64,000 nt of DNA, taken from Vibrio sp. FE10. Its GTDB lineage: Bacteria > Pseudomonadota > Gammaproteobacteria > Enterobacterales > Vibrionaceae. The translations under genes and the position numbers were made by a program. Of the stretch, positions 25,021 to 34,376 are shown piece by piece. The notes below the pieces were generated by a model, which saw only the letters and a list, made by a program, of their open reading frames with translations, made no database searches and had not been told where the DNA came from. Position 1 is the first letter of the stretch. Every line of letters begins with the position of its first letter. The DNA is taken from the NCBI RefSeq assembly GCF_030297155.1, contig NZ_AP028067.1:1612001-1676000 (forward strand), given 5' to 3'.

Positions 25021-26002
25021 TGAATTTCCTGAACAGCAAGCGGGAGCCGTTTACTGTGGCTGAAGGTTAGTTTTGTTCAGTATCTGATAGTATGCGGTAC
25101 GCGTGCAACCCAGATCACAAATAAATTGCCGTAAAACGGTGGTTTACTATTCAATCGAGTCGATAGGCGTGCTTTTGAATCCAATTGTGACTCTTTATTA
25201 GTAACCTTTCTGTCTGTTTGCCTCTTTCTATCACCTTATCTATTGGTCTTTATGAGCTGGCTTTTATGAATTGGGATTGAAGTTACCGCGAACGACCTTG
25301 TTTTCGGTTTTCGGTTTGCTCTAGCGGCTGTGATTAGGGTTAGAGGTGCATTCATATTCTTAGACAGGTGTATAAGCTATCGTACGAGTGTTTAAATCGC
25401 TGAATCTTCCTGTCTGGCGCTTTGCCACGCAGGTGTCCGTCTGCAATATAATTCTCTTAGCCTTATTTAATTATGGGGTATTTATGAGTGTAGGAATTAA
25501 CTTAATTAGTGAGTTCTACTTGTCTCATCTTTAATACTTTATAGACACCTTGTTTTAATTGGATAACAAAAGGATTGGTAATATTTCATTTTTATTACAG
25601 CTTGAGGTAAATGCTAATCTGTTTCACTTTTGAGACTGCATTGCAATACGGTGATCTATATAACAATTAACCTTAATTAAATAAGTGTTTATTGTTCTTA
25701 TTTATTTTTGGTTGTTTTAATTGATTTATCTACCATGAAAAATAATGGCGCACAAAAATAAAGGGAATTAAATGTAAAACCAGTTTTATATATATTTAGT
25801 GGAATTGTTTAAATACCACTATTTTTGCTAGTGTTATTTGTGTCAATTTGCGTGATCTTATTCTCACTGCGCCTCATTTCTTTATAAATTAGTGTCAATG
25901 TATATATTTTATAAATAGGATTGCTGTTACTTGATTGTTAACTCTGATTAACTATTAGGTAACCCTAATAATAAAGCCGATTTTATATAAAGGATTAAAG
26001 AA
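25021..26002. other. Long AT-rich gap before the pilus locus
   Basis: Nearly 1 kb without an SD-supported ORF. The right 500 bp is markedly AT-rich, as is usual for H-NS-silenced accessory DNA. Seen in it are AGTGG/CCACT flanking 13 bp near 25798-25820, two copies of GTGTCAAT (about 25839 and 25892), and a small palindrome TTAGGTAACCCTAA about 40 bp before the pilin gene. No tRNA or sRNA could be recognised. Confidence 0.5.
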
Positions 26003-26437
26003 ATGAACAAAATTTTTAAGGTTGTTGCTGTCTCTGCACTTTCTATCTCTTCAGCGAACGTTTTCGCTGTGAGTGACACTTTTGATGCAACACTAGAAGT
26101 AAAACAAGCAATTACGATGACAAAAACAAGTGATCTTGACTTTGGTATCATCACTTCAGATAACACAACCGATGTTGTTATCGCTCAGGGTGATGCAGGA
26201 GCTGCGGCATTTACTCTTTCTGGAGAGTCTGGTGATGCAGTAACAGTAAGTATTTCTGATACTAACTTAGTTAACGGTGTAAATACGATTGCAGCAGAAT
26301 TCGACTTTAATAACGCTATTACTCTTACTGGTGGTAGTGCGGATCTTAATATTGGTGGCACAGCACGTACTTCAAGTGCAACATTAGTTGCTGGTACTTA
26401 TACTGCAAACGTTGCAGTAGATGTTACTTACCAGTAA
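26003..26437 (+). CDS. DUF4402-type major pilin candidate
   Basis: 144 aa with a signal peptide (MNKIFKVVAVSALSISSANVFA) and a mature beta-rich, Gly/Thr/Ala-rich domain. It begins FDATLEVKQAITMTKTSDLDFG and ends with YTANVAVDVTY, the DUF4402 pattern. It has no cysteines. DUF4402 proteins often sit beside chaperone and usher genes, as here, and serve as pilus subunits. SD AAGGA is well placed. The terminator-like hairpin after it suggests much higher expression than the genes downstream. Confidence 0.8.
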   Translation: MNKIFKVVAVSALSISSANVFAVSDTFDATLEVKQAITMTKTSDLDFGIITSDNTTDVVIAQGDAGAAAFTLSGESGDAVTVSISDTNLVNGVNTIAAEFDFNNAITLTGGSADLNIGGTARTSSATLVAGTYTANVAVDVTYQ

Positions 26438-26461
26438 TTGATATAAAACAAGTCTAATAAT

Positions 26462-26488
26462 AGCGACTGCTATTTATCAGTCGCTTTT
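26462..26488 (+). terminator. Hairpin with short T-run between the pilin and second pilus gene
   Basis: AGCGACTG and CAGTCGCT form a perfect 8-bp stem with an 8-nt loop, followed by TTTT. It ends only 3 nt before the next start codon, so partial termination with read-through is likely. Confidence 0.65.
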
Positions 26489-26491
26489 ACT

Positions 26492-26929
26492 ATGAAACTA
26501 TTTTTAAAACATTCCCTTTGTACTGCCATCATGGTTTTTTCTTTTTCATTATATGCATTAGAAATTATTCCAGAAAATATGGAAGTAAAGTTTCCAGGTA
26601 TGTATATCTCTGGATCTGGACAAAATGCCGATGCTAACCCGGCGAATAGCCAGGTTTATGTCGTGCGTTTTTATGTTGAAGGTGAACCAGGGAAAAAAAT
26701 TGTGGTTTCTCTTCCTTCAAAGCAATACCTCAACCATTCTCGTAAATCCAAGCGGCTTCGTATTCGGAAGTTCTATTTTGGTTGTGGGTTATCAAAACGA
26801 GGCCGAGCCAAAATAAAAGGCAACGGCAGAACCAAATTATTGTGTATTGGTGCAAAAGTGAAAATTGGCGCTAATCACCCTGCCGGTGTTTATACCAGTA
26901 CTATCCCCTTTGAGGTTAATTATAAATGA
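26492..26929 (+). CDS. Small basic secreted protein of the pilus locus (minor subunit candidate)
   Basis: 145 aa with a signal peptide (MKLFLKHSLCTAIMVFSFSLYA). The mature part ends AGVYTSTIPFEVNY, resembling the DUF4402 C-terminal strand, so it may be a second subunit. It is unusually basic between residues 70 and 120 (SRKSKRLRIRK, SKRGRAKIKGNGR) and carries two cysteines that could form a disulfide. No SD is visible because a hairpin occupies that position. It overlaps the chaperone gene by 4 bp (ATGA). Tip or initiator pilin is a guess. Confidence 0.65.
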   Translation: MKLFLKHSLCTAIMVFSFSLYALEIIPENMEVKFPGMYISGSGQNADANPANSQVYVVRFYVEGEPGKKIVVSLPSKQYLNHSRKSKRLRIRKFYFGCGLSKRGRAKIKGNGRTKLLCIGAKVKIGANHPAGVYTSTIPFEVNYK

Positions 26930-27636
26930 AGTTGTTTATCTCATGCGTTTTCGGCTTACTTTTCACTGCTCAAGCCTATGCTCAACTCCTGATCGCTCCG
27001 ACTCGTTTTGTTCTTGATGCTGATACGTCGGTAACGGAAAAGATTGTTGTCGAAAACAACTCCGATCAACCCATTCGCTTGGAGATAAAGCCGATTTACC
27101 GTCCTGTAAAGGCCAGTGGCTTGGTGCGCACTGATACGAGTGTGACCCAGTCAGAGAACATCGCGAACTGGATTAAAGTATCACCACCGATTATTCGTGA
27201 GTTGAAGCCAAATCAACGACGTACGGTTCGTTTACGAATGACAGCATTGCCAGCAGATATGCCTGACGGCGAATATCGTGCGTATTTATGGTTTTCTCCT
27301 ATCGCCAAAGCGAAAGACTTATCGGAAGTCGACTTGTCGGGAAAGGCCAAATCGAATGATGGATCGGCTTTTGAACTTAACTTCCACATCAACAGCTATG
27401 TACCTGTTTATGTTCAGAAAGGGGGGCCAGTACAAGATGTTAAGTATCACTGTGATGAACAAAGCATTACGATTCGTAATGACGGTAACTTCCAGTTCAA
27501 TGCCAAACTGAACGTTGACGACCATATTGAAAAAGTCGTGTTGCTCCGCAATGCTGAACTGACTAAACCTTTGCCAAAAGGGTCGAAGGTCTCGTTGGTT
27601 CAAAACGAAAACTCGTTGTTCGAATGCGTTTTGTAG
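26926..27636 (+). CDS. Periplasmic pilus-assembly chaperone
   Basis: 236 aa with a signal peptide (to about residue 19) and an Ig-like chaperone N-domain. LLIAPTRFVLDADTSVTEKIVVENNSD is the first beta-sandwich edge, and LKPNQRRTVRLRM carries the basic residue and G1-type alternating hydrophobics used for donor-strand complementation. The C-domain is short and has two cysteines. It is closer to alternate or non-classical chaperones than to PapD/FimC. It lies between subunit and usher genes. Confidence 0.82.
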   Translation: MKLFISCVFGLLFTAQAYAQLLIAPTRFVLDADTSVTEKIVVENNSDQPIRLEIKPIYRPVKASGLVRTDTSVTQSENIANWIKVSPPIIRELKPNQRRTVRLRMTALPADMPDGEYRAYLWFSPIAKAKDLSEVDLSGKAKSNDGSAFELNFHINSYVPVYVQKGGPVQDVKYHCDEQSITIRNDGNFQFNAKLNVDDHIEKVVLLRNAELTKPLPKGSKVSLVQNENSLFECVL

Positions 27637-27666
27637 CGAGAGTGCAGACGACTCAAGTAAAGTAAA

Positions 27667-30135
27667 ATGCTTAGACGTGTGGTTTGGCATGCCCTGTTGT
27701 TGTTGTTCTTTTTGTCTCTGTCTTTGGCGGCGCATTCAGAAGTGAACCCAGAGGCGAGCGAACTGTATCCTGCTCATATCGAAGTGCGCGTTGGTCGAGT
27801 TGGAGATAGCTTTTATCGGGTCATGATGGATGACTACGAAGAACCGTTTATTTCGATATCGAATGCTGCGTTTTCTCTGTTAGAGATGAATGGGCAATGC
27901 GATGAAAACGGCTATTGCGAAATCTACCTACCGCAAGATGTGGGTAGAGAGTCTCCTCCCTATATTGTCGATACCGAGCAAGCGATCTGCTATCGCGATG
28001 AAAACAATAATCGCGATGACAACAATATCCAGTCAATCAAATTTGAAGTGATCGACTCGGAAACCTACATCCATTGGTACAGCTTACAAGCCTGTATTCC
28101 CGCTAAAATCCGGTGGGACATTGATGACTATCGGTTAACTGTCTCTCCAGAATTCAGCTCGTTGACTGAGTTAGAAGCGGTGATCTCAAAGATCAAAAAT
28201 GAATCCCGTAAGAAAGCGGAAGACTTAAAGCGTGCGGGCAACATTCCAGCTATAGAACCGCGTGCGACTGTGGGTTTGGCGACGAGAGTTGCAGCTTCTG
28301 TTTATCATGATAGCGAAACTGGCGGCGACGTTTACGCCATCTCTGACACCATTTTAAGTACTGAACACTCCTTGTCTCGACTGTCTATTGATTCACGAGA
28401 AGATCAGCCCATCGTCTATTACAACATTGCGGTTGAGGCGCATGAAGGGGAAGGCTCTCTTGAAATCGGCCATGTGCTGTTAGATGGCAGCGTTTTTACA
28501 GTCAATCAAACACTCGAAGATGGGCTCTATTTCACCAACCGAAAGCGTCAACCTGAATTTGGCAACTTGCAATTGGAACGGACTACCCAGCCCAACATCA
28601 GTATCGATGTGTTGGTTAATGGCATCTATCAAACCACTTATCGTTCTGATGAGTTTGGACGTTTCGTTGTTGAAGAAGACAACATCTCGCCGGGTGACAC
28701 CATAAAGTTTCGCTATTACTTATCGAAAGGAGTCTGGCAGGAAGAAGAGATTACCGTCGCCGGTTTAGAAGATGCATTTTTGCCACGCAACGAGTGGGGC
28801 GTCCAGGTAGTCGGGAATGAAGGTGCAGACCGAGCGGGTGCTGTATCTCTGGAATATGGCCTTGCTGATTACTTTACCGTGGGGAGCGCTTTCATGAGGC
28901 AACATGGCAAAGACTTGGTTGGTTTTCAGGGGCGATATTTACCGACACATTGGTTTGCAGGTCATATCGGATGGTTGCCTGATTTTAATCGATTTCCAAT
29001 GGAGTTTGATATTTTGTTAGGTGGCGACCAGTCGGCGTCAATTGAGCTCAACAAAACCGATGAGTTGGACTTGGAGTCGATGGAGTACGACGTATTCAAA
29101 TACAACTTGTCGTTTGCAAACCTCACGGCATTTTTAACGGTCAGAGACGATGAAGACGAGCTTAGTGTTGAACCCAAAGTTAACGCCAAAGTATCCAGTA
29201 ACCTGTTTCTCTCCTATGCCGGCGACTATCAATACATAAAGGACTCTCATGAAGACAGTTATTTACACACGGTCGAACTCGCCAAAAGTGGATTTTCTGA
29301 TACGTCCTGGAATATCTCTGGGACGGTTAATGGTTCTGGTCATCATGAAAGAACCGAACTCTCTTTAAGAAATGCGTGCAAAGAGTGCGTGCTTGATCCT
29401 TTTAACGTGTTCCAAGAACTCACCACGAACGTATCAGCACATTATCAGAAACAGGATGTGTCTTTTACGGCCTCTTTGGAAGCGCGCGTGAATCCTTACT
29501 TGCTGTTCAAGTTGGAGGGAACCGAAGACCGTTACGGTGTAGAAATGACCACGGAATTTGGGGCTAAAACGTACTTTGATGAAAACATCGGAGAGTTTGT
29601 AGAGTGGAATCGATACAACCATTCTAAGTTGACTGGGATTGTTTATGACCACCACAAACAACCGATACCTGGGGTAAGCCTACAAATACTCGATCAACGC
29701 GCGGTCAGTGATTCAAAAGGTCACTTTGAGTTTTCGAGTGTTCCGGCCCGAAGTAATCTCCCCATCTATATTGATGAAGGCGCGCTCGATTTGAACCTGA
29801 CACCGATTCAAAACCCTGTGTTTGTGAATACCAAGCAGGTGGGATTGACTCACGCGAATATCGAAATGGTGGTGTCATTTGGTGTTGATGGCACAGTGGA
29901 AGGCGTAATCGAAAGCAATGCGTATCTGCACTTCAAACATATCCAGAAAGGAACTGAATATTCGAGCGAAATAGAGAGCGATGGCTTTTATATGGTAGAA
30001 GGACTGATCGCTGGAAAATACATTATCACCCTAGAGATGGGCGACAAAAGATACGTTCAAGGAGCCGATTTGGACGGTGATTTTTGGGTAAGCGATCTCA
30101 CTTTCAATTTTATCGACTTCCACAGGGTGTATTAG
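27667..30135 (+). CDS. Divergent outer-membrane pilus usher
   Basis: 822 aa with a signal peptide (to about residue 24), an N-terminal domain with a Cys-rich loop, a long beta-barrel region (about 200-660) of alternating aromatic strands, and a plug-like segment (ISIDVLVNGIYQTTYRSDEFGRF). Two C-terminal carboxypeptidase-regulatory-like domains follow (GIVYDHHKQPIPGVSLQILD; GTVEGVIESN). This is usher architecture, but sequence similarity to FimD/PapC is low. It completes the four-gene unit; no large two-domain adhesin is present. Confidence 0.75.
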   Translation: MLRRVVWHALLLLFFLSLSLAAHSEVNPEASELYPAHIEVRVGRVGDSFYRVMMDDYEEPFISISNAAFSLLEMNGQCDENGYCEIYLPQDVGRESPPYIVDTEQAICYRDENNNRDDNNIQSIKFEVIDSETYIHWYSLQACIPAKIRWDIDDYRLTVSPEFSSLTELEAVISKIKNESRKKAEDLKRAGNIPAIEPRATVGLATRVAASVYHDSETGGDVYAISDTILSTEHSLSRLSIDSREDQPIVYYNIAVEAHEGEGSLEIGHVLLDGSVFTVNQTLEDGLYFTNRKRQPEFGNLQLERTTQPNISIDVLVNGIYQTTYRSDEFGRFVVEEDNISPGDTIKFRYYLSKGVWQEEEITVAGLEDAFLPRNEWGVQVVGNEGADRAGAVSLEYGLADYFTVGSAFMRQHGKDLVGFQGRYLPTHWFAGHIGWLPDFNRFPMEFDILLGGDQSASIELNKTDELDLESMEYDVFKYNLSFANLTAFLTVRDDEDELSVEPKVNAKVSSNLFLSYAGDYQYIKDSHEDSYLHTVELAKSGFSDTSWNISGTVNGSGHHERTELSLRNACKECVLDPFNVFQELTTNVSAHYQKQDVSFTASLEARVNPYLLFKLEGTEDRYGVEMTTEFGAKTYFDENIGEFVEWNRYNHSKLTGIVYDHHKQPIPGVSLQILDQRAVSDSKGHFEFSSVPARSNLPIYIDEGALDLNLTPIQNPVFVNTKQVGLTHANIEMVVSFGVDGTVEGVIESNAYLHFKHIQKGTEYSSEIESDGFYMVEGLIAGKYIITLEMGDKRYVQGADLDGDFWVSDLTFNFIDFHRVY

Positions 30136-30209
30136 GTCAGCAGGTCTATTTTTATGTAAGCTATTTGTTCGCTAGCTACTTCTGCATAAGCTATTTCCAC
30201 AAAAACAAT

Positions 30210-31058
30210 TTAGTCAGAAGGTGGCGAGAGCATTAACTTTACTTTCTGCCTCATTGTCAGCTTTTGGTTTCGCAAATCATTGAAGATAGCTTTCCACTCT
30301 TGAAAGGTCACCGTTATTGGGTTGAAACTGTCTACAGGTTTAGTGACGCCGTAACGCACTGTTTCGACTTCAGGTTCGAAGGTACCAAATAACTTGTCCC
30401 AGATAATAAGAACGCCGGCGTAGTTCTTATCGATGTATTGAGGGTTTCTACCGTGATGTACGCGATGGTGAGAGGGTGTGTTGAAGAGGTATTCCAGTGG
30501 CCCTAAGCTTCGTACCCACTGAGTATGTACAAAGAATTGCAGACCTAAGTTCAGAAGCACCACAAAGATCACCCATTTAGGATCGAAACCGATGATGACT
30601 AACGGCACCCAAAATAGCCACATACCTGCAAGTGGGTACATTAGGCTTTGACGGAAAGCTGTACTGAAGTTCATGCTTTCTGAACTATGGTGTGCGACGT
30701 GTGCCGCCCACATCCAGCGAACGCGGTGGCTTGCCCTGTGAAACCAGTAATAGAAAAAGTCCTGTAGAACCATTAACACAATGAAACTCAACACGCCCAT
30801 TTCAATGTCCAATAAGTGCCAACCAAACAACCATAGATATAGCTGAACGATCACGAGTCCGGTTAATAAGTCGGAGAGTTGATGCATGCCTGCTAACGTG
30901 AAATTACAAATCACTTCTGACAATTTGTAGCTTGAATTCTCTGGTAATCGGCCTTGCTTCTGACCAATGAAATACTCGGCCAACATACAAATCATGAACA
31001 ACGGAGCCAGTACCAACAGCAGCCATTCTGGGTGATTGATTAATGCGTCGATGTTCAT
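30210..31058 (-). CDS. Sterol desaturase/fatty acid hydroxylase superfamily protein
   Basis: 282-aa membrane protein with four to five hydrophobic segments and the histidine clusters that bind a di-iron centre: HRASH, HVAHHSS and HHRVHHG. The superfamily hydroxylates or desaturates lipids and related alkyl compounds. It is followed, 85 bp upstream on the same strand, by a DUF2804 gene, with a divergent AraC regulator beyond, so a lipid-related regulon is plausible. The substrate cannot be inferred. Confidence 0.87.
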   Translation of the reverse strand: MNIDALINHPEWLLLVLAPLFMICMLAEYFIGQKQGRLPENSSYKLSEVICNFTLAGMHQLSDLLTGLVIVQLYLWLFGWHLLDIEMGVLSFIVLMVLQDFFYYWFHRASHRVRWMWAAHVAHHSSESMNFSTAFRQSLMYPLAGMWLFWVPLVIIGFDPKWVIFVVLLNLGLQFFVHTQWVRSLGPLEYLFNTPSHHRVHHGRNPQYIDKNYAGVLIIWDKLFGTFEPEVETVRYGVTKPVDSFNPITVTFQEWKAIFNDLRNQKLTMRQKVKLMLSPPSD

Positions 31059-31143
31059 TTCTTTTTCCTATTCAACTATCTGTATTTGAGAGTTAGCTGT
31101 ATTTGAGAGCCAGTAGTATTTGATAACTAGCACAGGGATGTTA

Positions 31144-32157
31144 TTACCAACGAGCGAAATGATCTTCGGTTAGGCCGAGAACATTATCGAGTTGGTGGGT
31201 TATGTCATCGTTATCTTGAATCGAACCAGAAAAGTGACCGACAAACTGACGGAAGTTACTTTTTAGCAGCCACAAGTTGAGCTTTTCACTGCGCTTATTG
31301 AGGGGAGTGAAAGTCAGGTTAATACGACCATCTTGCGAGGTTACCTTCCAGGGTAAATCCGTGTCCTGACGGCTAAACGTAAACTGGACGGCATTGAGTA
31401 AATGTCTGGTGCCATTCACCCACAATACGTTTTCACACCCTCCGGTTTCATTGACACCCGCCGCAAGGTTGAGGCCAATGTTTGTATTATTGGATTTCGC
31501 GTTGATGCTCGCCCAGCGCCAGCTGGTTTCGCGTCTCATGTATCCCGCAGAGAAATCATACCCAGCACGAGCTTGCTCTAGGGAAATAGGCTGTTGATTA
31601 ATCTCAAGGCTGCCCGTTACTTTTAACGCGTTATGCTTTTGTGTGTAGGTCCAACCTGAGTAACCCGTTGGACTGCACATTGCCATGGGTAAGCTGTCGC
31701 TTTCTGGCTCTAAGCAAATTTTGCCTTTAATGAGTTTCGTGTTCAGCGAAACTTTCCATTGTCCGTTCTCAATATCAAATGCAACGCTTTGCCCTGCGAT
31801 GTTTGTTGAACCTTCAAACGGGGAGCTCGTTACTTGTTTATCAAAGCCCAGTGGTCGTAACCAAGAGCATTCTTCTAACTCGTTATTCTGGACGTCGTAG
31901 ACATAACAAAACGCCGAACCCAAGTAGCGAATATCTGCTATGGCGACGCCAATAACGTGAGTCTCGGTAACAATGCTGACAAATTGAAATTGCTTGTAAT
32001 GGAAGTGCTTGTGCCAAGGGCTTGCTTTGGCATCCATGGCGTTTCGGTAGTCGAATTTTTCTATGTTGAGATGTTTTGGAATGCCATCGAAATGCCCAAT
32101 GGTTGGCTGACCATTAGAATCAATCAAACTGTGTGGGGCAGGGTTGGTTTTTATCAT
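31144..32157 (-). CDS. DUF2804 family protein
   Basis: 337 aa without signal peptide or membrane segments. The pattern GHFDGIPKHLNIEKFDYRNA near the start, aromatic-rich beta sequence throughout and ETSWRWASINAKSNN in the middle fit DUF2804, a family without known activity that I associate with lipid-related neighbourhoods. It probably shares a transcript with the hydroxylase gene and is divergent from the AraC-type gene. Confidence 0.7.
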   Translation of the reverse strand: MIKTNPAPHSLIDSNGQPTIGHFDGIPKHLNIEKFDYRNAMDAKASPWHKHFHYKQFQFVSIVTETHVIGVAIADIRYLGSAFCYVYDVQNNELEECSWLRPLGFDKQVTSSPFEGSTNIAGQSVAFDIENGQWKVSLNTKLIKGKICLEPESDSLPMAMCSPTGYSGWTYTQKHNALKVTGSLEINQQPISLEQARAGYDFSAGYMRRETSWRWASINAKSNNTNIGLNLAAGVNETGGCENVLWVNGTRHLLNAVQFTFSRQDTDLPWKVTSQDGRINLTFTPLNKRSEKLNLWLLKSNFRQFVGHFSGSIQDNDDITHQLDNVLGLTEDHFARW

Positions 32158-32327
32158 TGCGATGGTTCACATAAATTTAACAACTAACTGCATTGTGCGG
32201 TGAGTAACGTAGAATTGGGAGGTCATAATCGGACAAGAGCAGGTTATCAATCACGATTTTGTCAGTATGGATTGTTTATGCGGAGTGGTCATGAGTTTGG
32301 GAATAGACTCAATATAAGGAGATTCGG

Positions 32328-33362
32328 TTGGAAATTATCGCGGAGTACATGCCTACAGAGCATCGACATCAATTGGGCTCATTGGATGTAGTGCTGCTGC
32401 TTAATACGCTAGAGCAAAGAGGTGTTGATATTGAAAAACTGGTTGCTGGCGTTGGCTTAGAGAACCTAGGTTGGCAAGACCTAAATGGGAAGCTGAGTTA
32501 CGCAGATAAACTGTCCATCTTCAGTGCGGCTAACCAAAGTTTTCCACATGATGGTTTGGGTTTATGGTTGGGAGAAAATGCCAGCTTGAGCCACTTTGGT
32601 GTGTTGGGGTATGCCTTATCGACCAGTCAAAATGTAGGCGAGGCTATCAAGTCAGGTTTTAAGTATCTCCGCTTAAACGGGCCTATCTTTTCAGTTAAGT
32701 TGATTGTTGACGTTGAAGACGCGGTAATTCAAATTGAAAACACCTTGGAGGTTGGGGATCTACTTCCGTTCTGCAACGAATATTTCTTAAGCTCAATCCT
32801 CTCTTTGTTCCAAGAATTAACTGGCGATGCGTTAGCAATTAAAGCGTTGTCTTTCCCTTATGCTGAACCAAGTTATTCCAAGCTTTATGAAGAGCGCTTT
32901 CAATGTCCGGTGGTTTTTGGACACAACGTTTGTGAGCTGCGCTTCGACGCCTCGGTTTTATCACAAACGTTAGCCACACATGATGCCGCAACGCTTAAAC
33001 GTTACCTCACTTCTTGTCAGTCGATAGTGGAGACGTTGGACTCTGAACATCTATTAACGAATCAGATCAAAACGATCTTTTATCAAACCGCAGGTAGCTT
33101 CCCGACTATAGAACAACTCGCCGTAGAGTTTGGTTGCAGTTCTCGCACACTTCGGCGAGAACTGGTCTCTCACAATTCCAGTTATCAAGCCTTACTTACT
33201 GAAGTCCGAATCGAATTAGCCAAAGAGCTATTGCTCGGCACAAGCATGAGTATTGATGATATAGGTGAAAGGCTCGGTTATAGCGACCCTGCTAACTTCA
33301 GAAGGGCGTTTAAAGGTTGGTTGAGTAAAACGCCCGCGCAGTTTCGTGACGGTCTTACTTAA
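32328..33362 (+). CDS. AraC-family regulator (OruR/ArgR-like N-terminal domain)
   Basis: 344 aa. The N-terminal about 200 residues resemble the arabinose_bd domain of lipid- or amino-acid-responsive AraC regulators (LSYADKLSIFSAANQSFPHD, FGVLGYALSTSQNVGEAIK). The C-terminal about 90 form the double helix-turn-helix (LAVEFGCSSRTLRRELVSHN and SIDDIGERLGYSDPANFRRAF). A TTG start at 32328 is supported by SD AAGGAG; ATG 32349 is an alternative. Divergent to DUF2804 and hydroxylase genes, it probably controls them in response to a small ligand. Confidence 0.9.
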   Translation: MEIIAEYMPTEHRHQLGSLDVVLLLNTLEQRGVDIEKLVAGVGLENLGWQDLNGKLSYADKLSIFSAANQSFPHDGLGLWLGENASLSHFGVLGYALSTSQNVGEAIKSGFKYLRLNGPIFSVKLIVDVEDAVIQIENTLEVGDLLPFCNEYFLSSILSLFQELTGDALAIKALSFPYAEPSYSKLYEERFQCPVVFGHNVCELRFDASVLSQTLATHDAATLKRYLTSCQSIVETLDSEHLLTNQIKTIFYQTAGSFPTIEQLAVEFGCSSRTLRRELVSHNSSYQALLTEVRIELAKELLLGTSMSIDDIGERLGYSDPANFRRAFKGWLSKTPAQFRDGLT

Positions 33363-33386
33363 TCTGGTTATGACCATAATCGAGAT

Positions 33387-34361
33387 CTATTTACTAAAGA
33401 ACTGCTCACGAAATTCAGTTACTTGCTGTTGATAATAGCTGTCCCATTCCTGAGTATCCCAATTGGCATGACTTGCAGAACGTTCAGAATCTAAGCTCGA
33501 TTTCAATTGATCAAGTTGGTCGTGATAGGTCATTACCGTCTGCTGTTGTTGCGCCACTTGTTGTTCACGCGCGGCGATATTATTAGCTTGTTCTGCATTT
33601 AAATATGTCTCTTGAAGTTCAGCCTTGATAGTCGCTAATTCAGTAGAGCTGTAGTTGTTTGGCAGCAGTGAGACAGCAAGCTCGTATTTTTGAGACTGAG
33701 TTTCTGCGTTTAATGTTCCTGTTTTACTTTCCCATTTCGCGAGCAAATCTTGGTAGTGCAAGACAAACTCACTGGGTTCAATTTCTTCAAGTGTGTTTGT
33801 GCTGAGTGTAAAATCCAAATGCGCAAATTGATCGGAAAATAGTTGGTGGGCTAACTCTCCCCAAACCTCTTGTGCAGACTGTTTAAACAGCTCAACACGC
33901 GCTTCCAAAGAGTCAACGGACTCAAGTGGAATTGTGCTTTCCGTTACTTGCCAATCAGCAGAGAGCTTGGGGTAATCACTCAATAGTACAAACCATTCTA
34001 TCGGTAACTCAGTTTTCAACTGCGCGAGTTGTTCAGTGCAATTGCCCACTTGTTGGCAAAGCGTCCAAAACTCATCGAGTTCATCCAGCAGCTTCTTACC
34101 TTCAAGTTCAGTTAGGTTTTCTGCACACGCTTTTCCGTGCAGGTTGTCAGCTTGGACTCGTTTGCCTTGCGAAACGCGATTGCCTGAAAAGCTTGCCGTC
34201 TTTGATGTGGGACTATTGCCATCAATCGTTTTAGAAGCGTGCTGTTTTGCTTCTGTGTGTTGGGCTGAGGATTGCGATGTTTCAATCGATTTTGATGACC
34301 ATGAATAGCCAACAATGCTCGTCACAGCGACGAGCATTAGGATTAATATAACTCGATGCAT
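33387..34361 (-). CDS. Membrane-anchored periplasmic helical protein, lipase-foldase-like
   Basis: 324 aa with an N-terminal anchor (MHRVILILMLVAVTSIVGYS), a Ser/Lys-rich spacer (about 20-75), then all-helical sequence rich in Glu and Gln. Layout and local pattern (ARVELFKQSAQEVWGELAHQLF, then LLPNNYSSTELATIKAEL) recall lipase-specific foldases (Lif/LifO), membrane-anchored steric chaperones. The canonical RxxFDY motif is not seen. It starts 15 bp after the sphingomyelinase stop, so it may help fold or export that enzyme. I am not certain of the family. Confidence 0.5.
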   Translation of the reverse strand: MHRVILILMLVAVTSIVGYSWSSKSIETSQSSAQHTEAKQHASKTIDGNSPTSKTASFSGNRVSQGKRVQADNLHGKACAENLTELEGKKLLDELDEFWTLCQQVGNCTEQLAQLKTELPIEWFVLLSDYPKLSADWQVTESTIPLESVDSLEARVELFKQSAQEVWGELAHQLFSDQFAHLDFTLSTNTLEEIEPSEFVLHYQDLLAKWESKTGTLNAETQSQKYELAVSLLPNNYSSTELATIKAELQETYLNAEQANNIAAREQQVAQQQQTVMTYHDQLDQLKSSLDSERSASHANWDTQEWDSYYQQQVTEFREQFFSK

Positions 34362-34376
34362 TATCTGTTCACCGCG

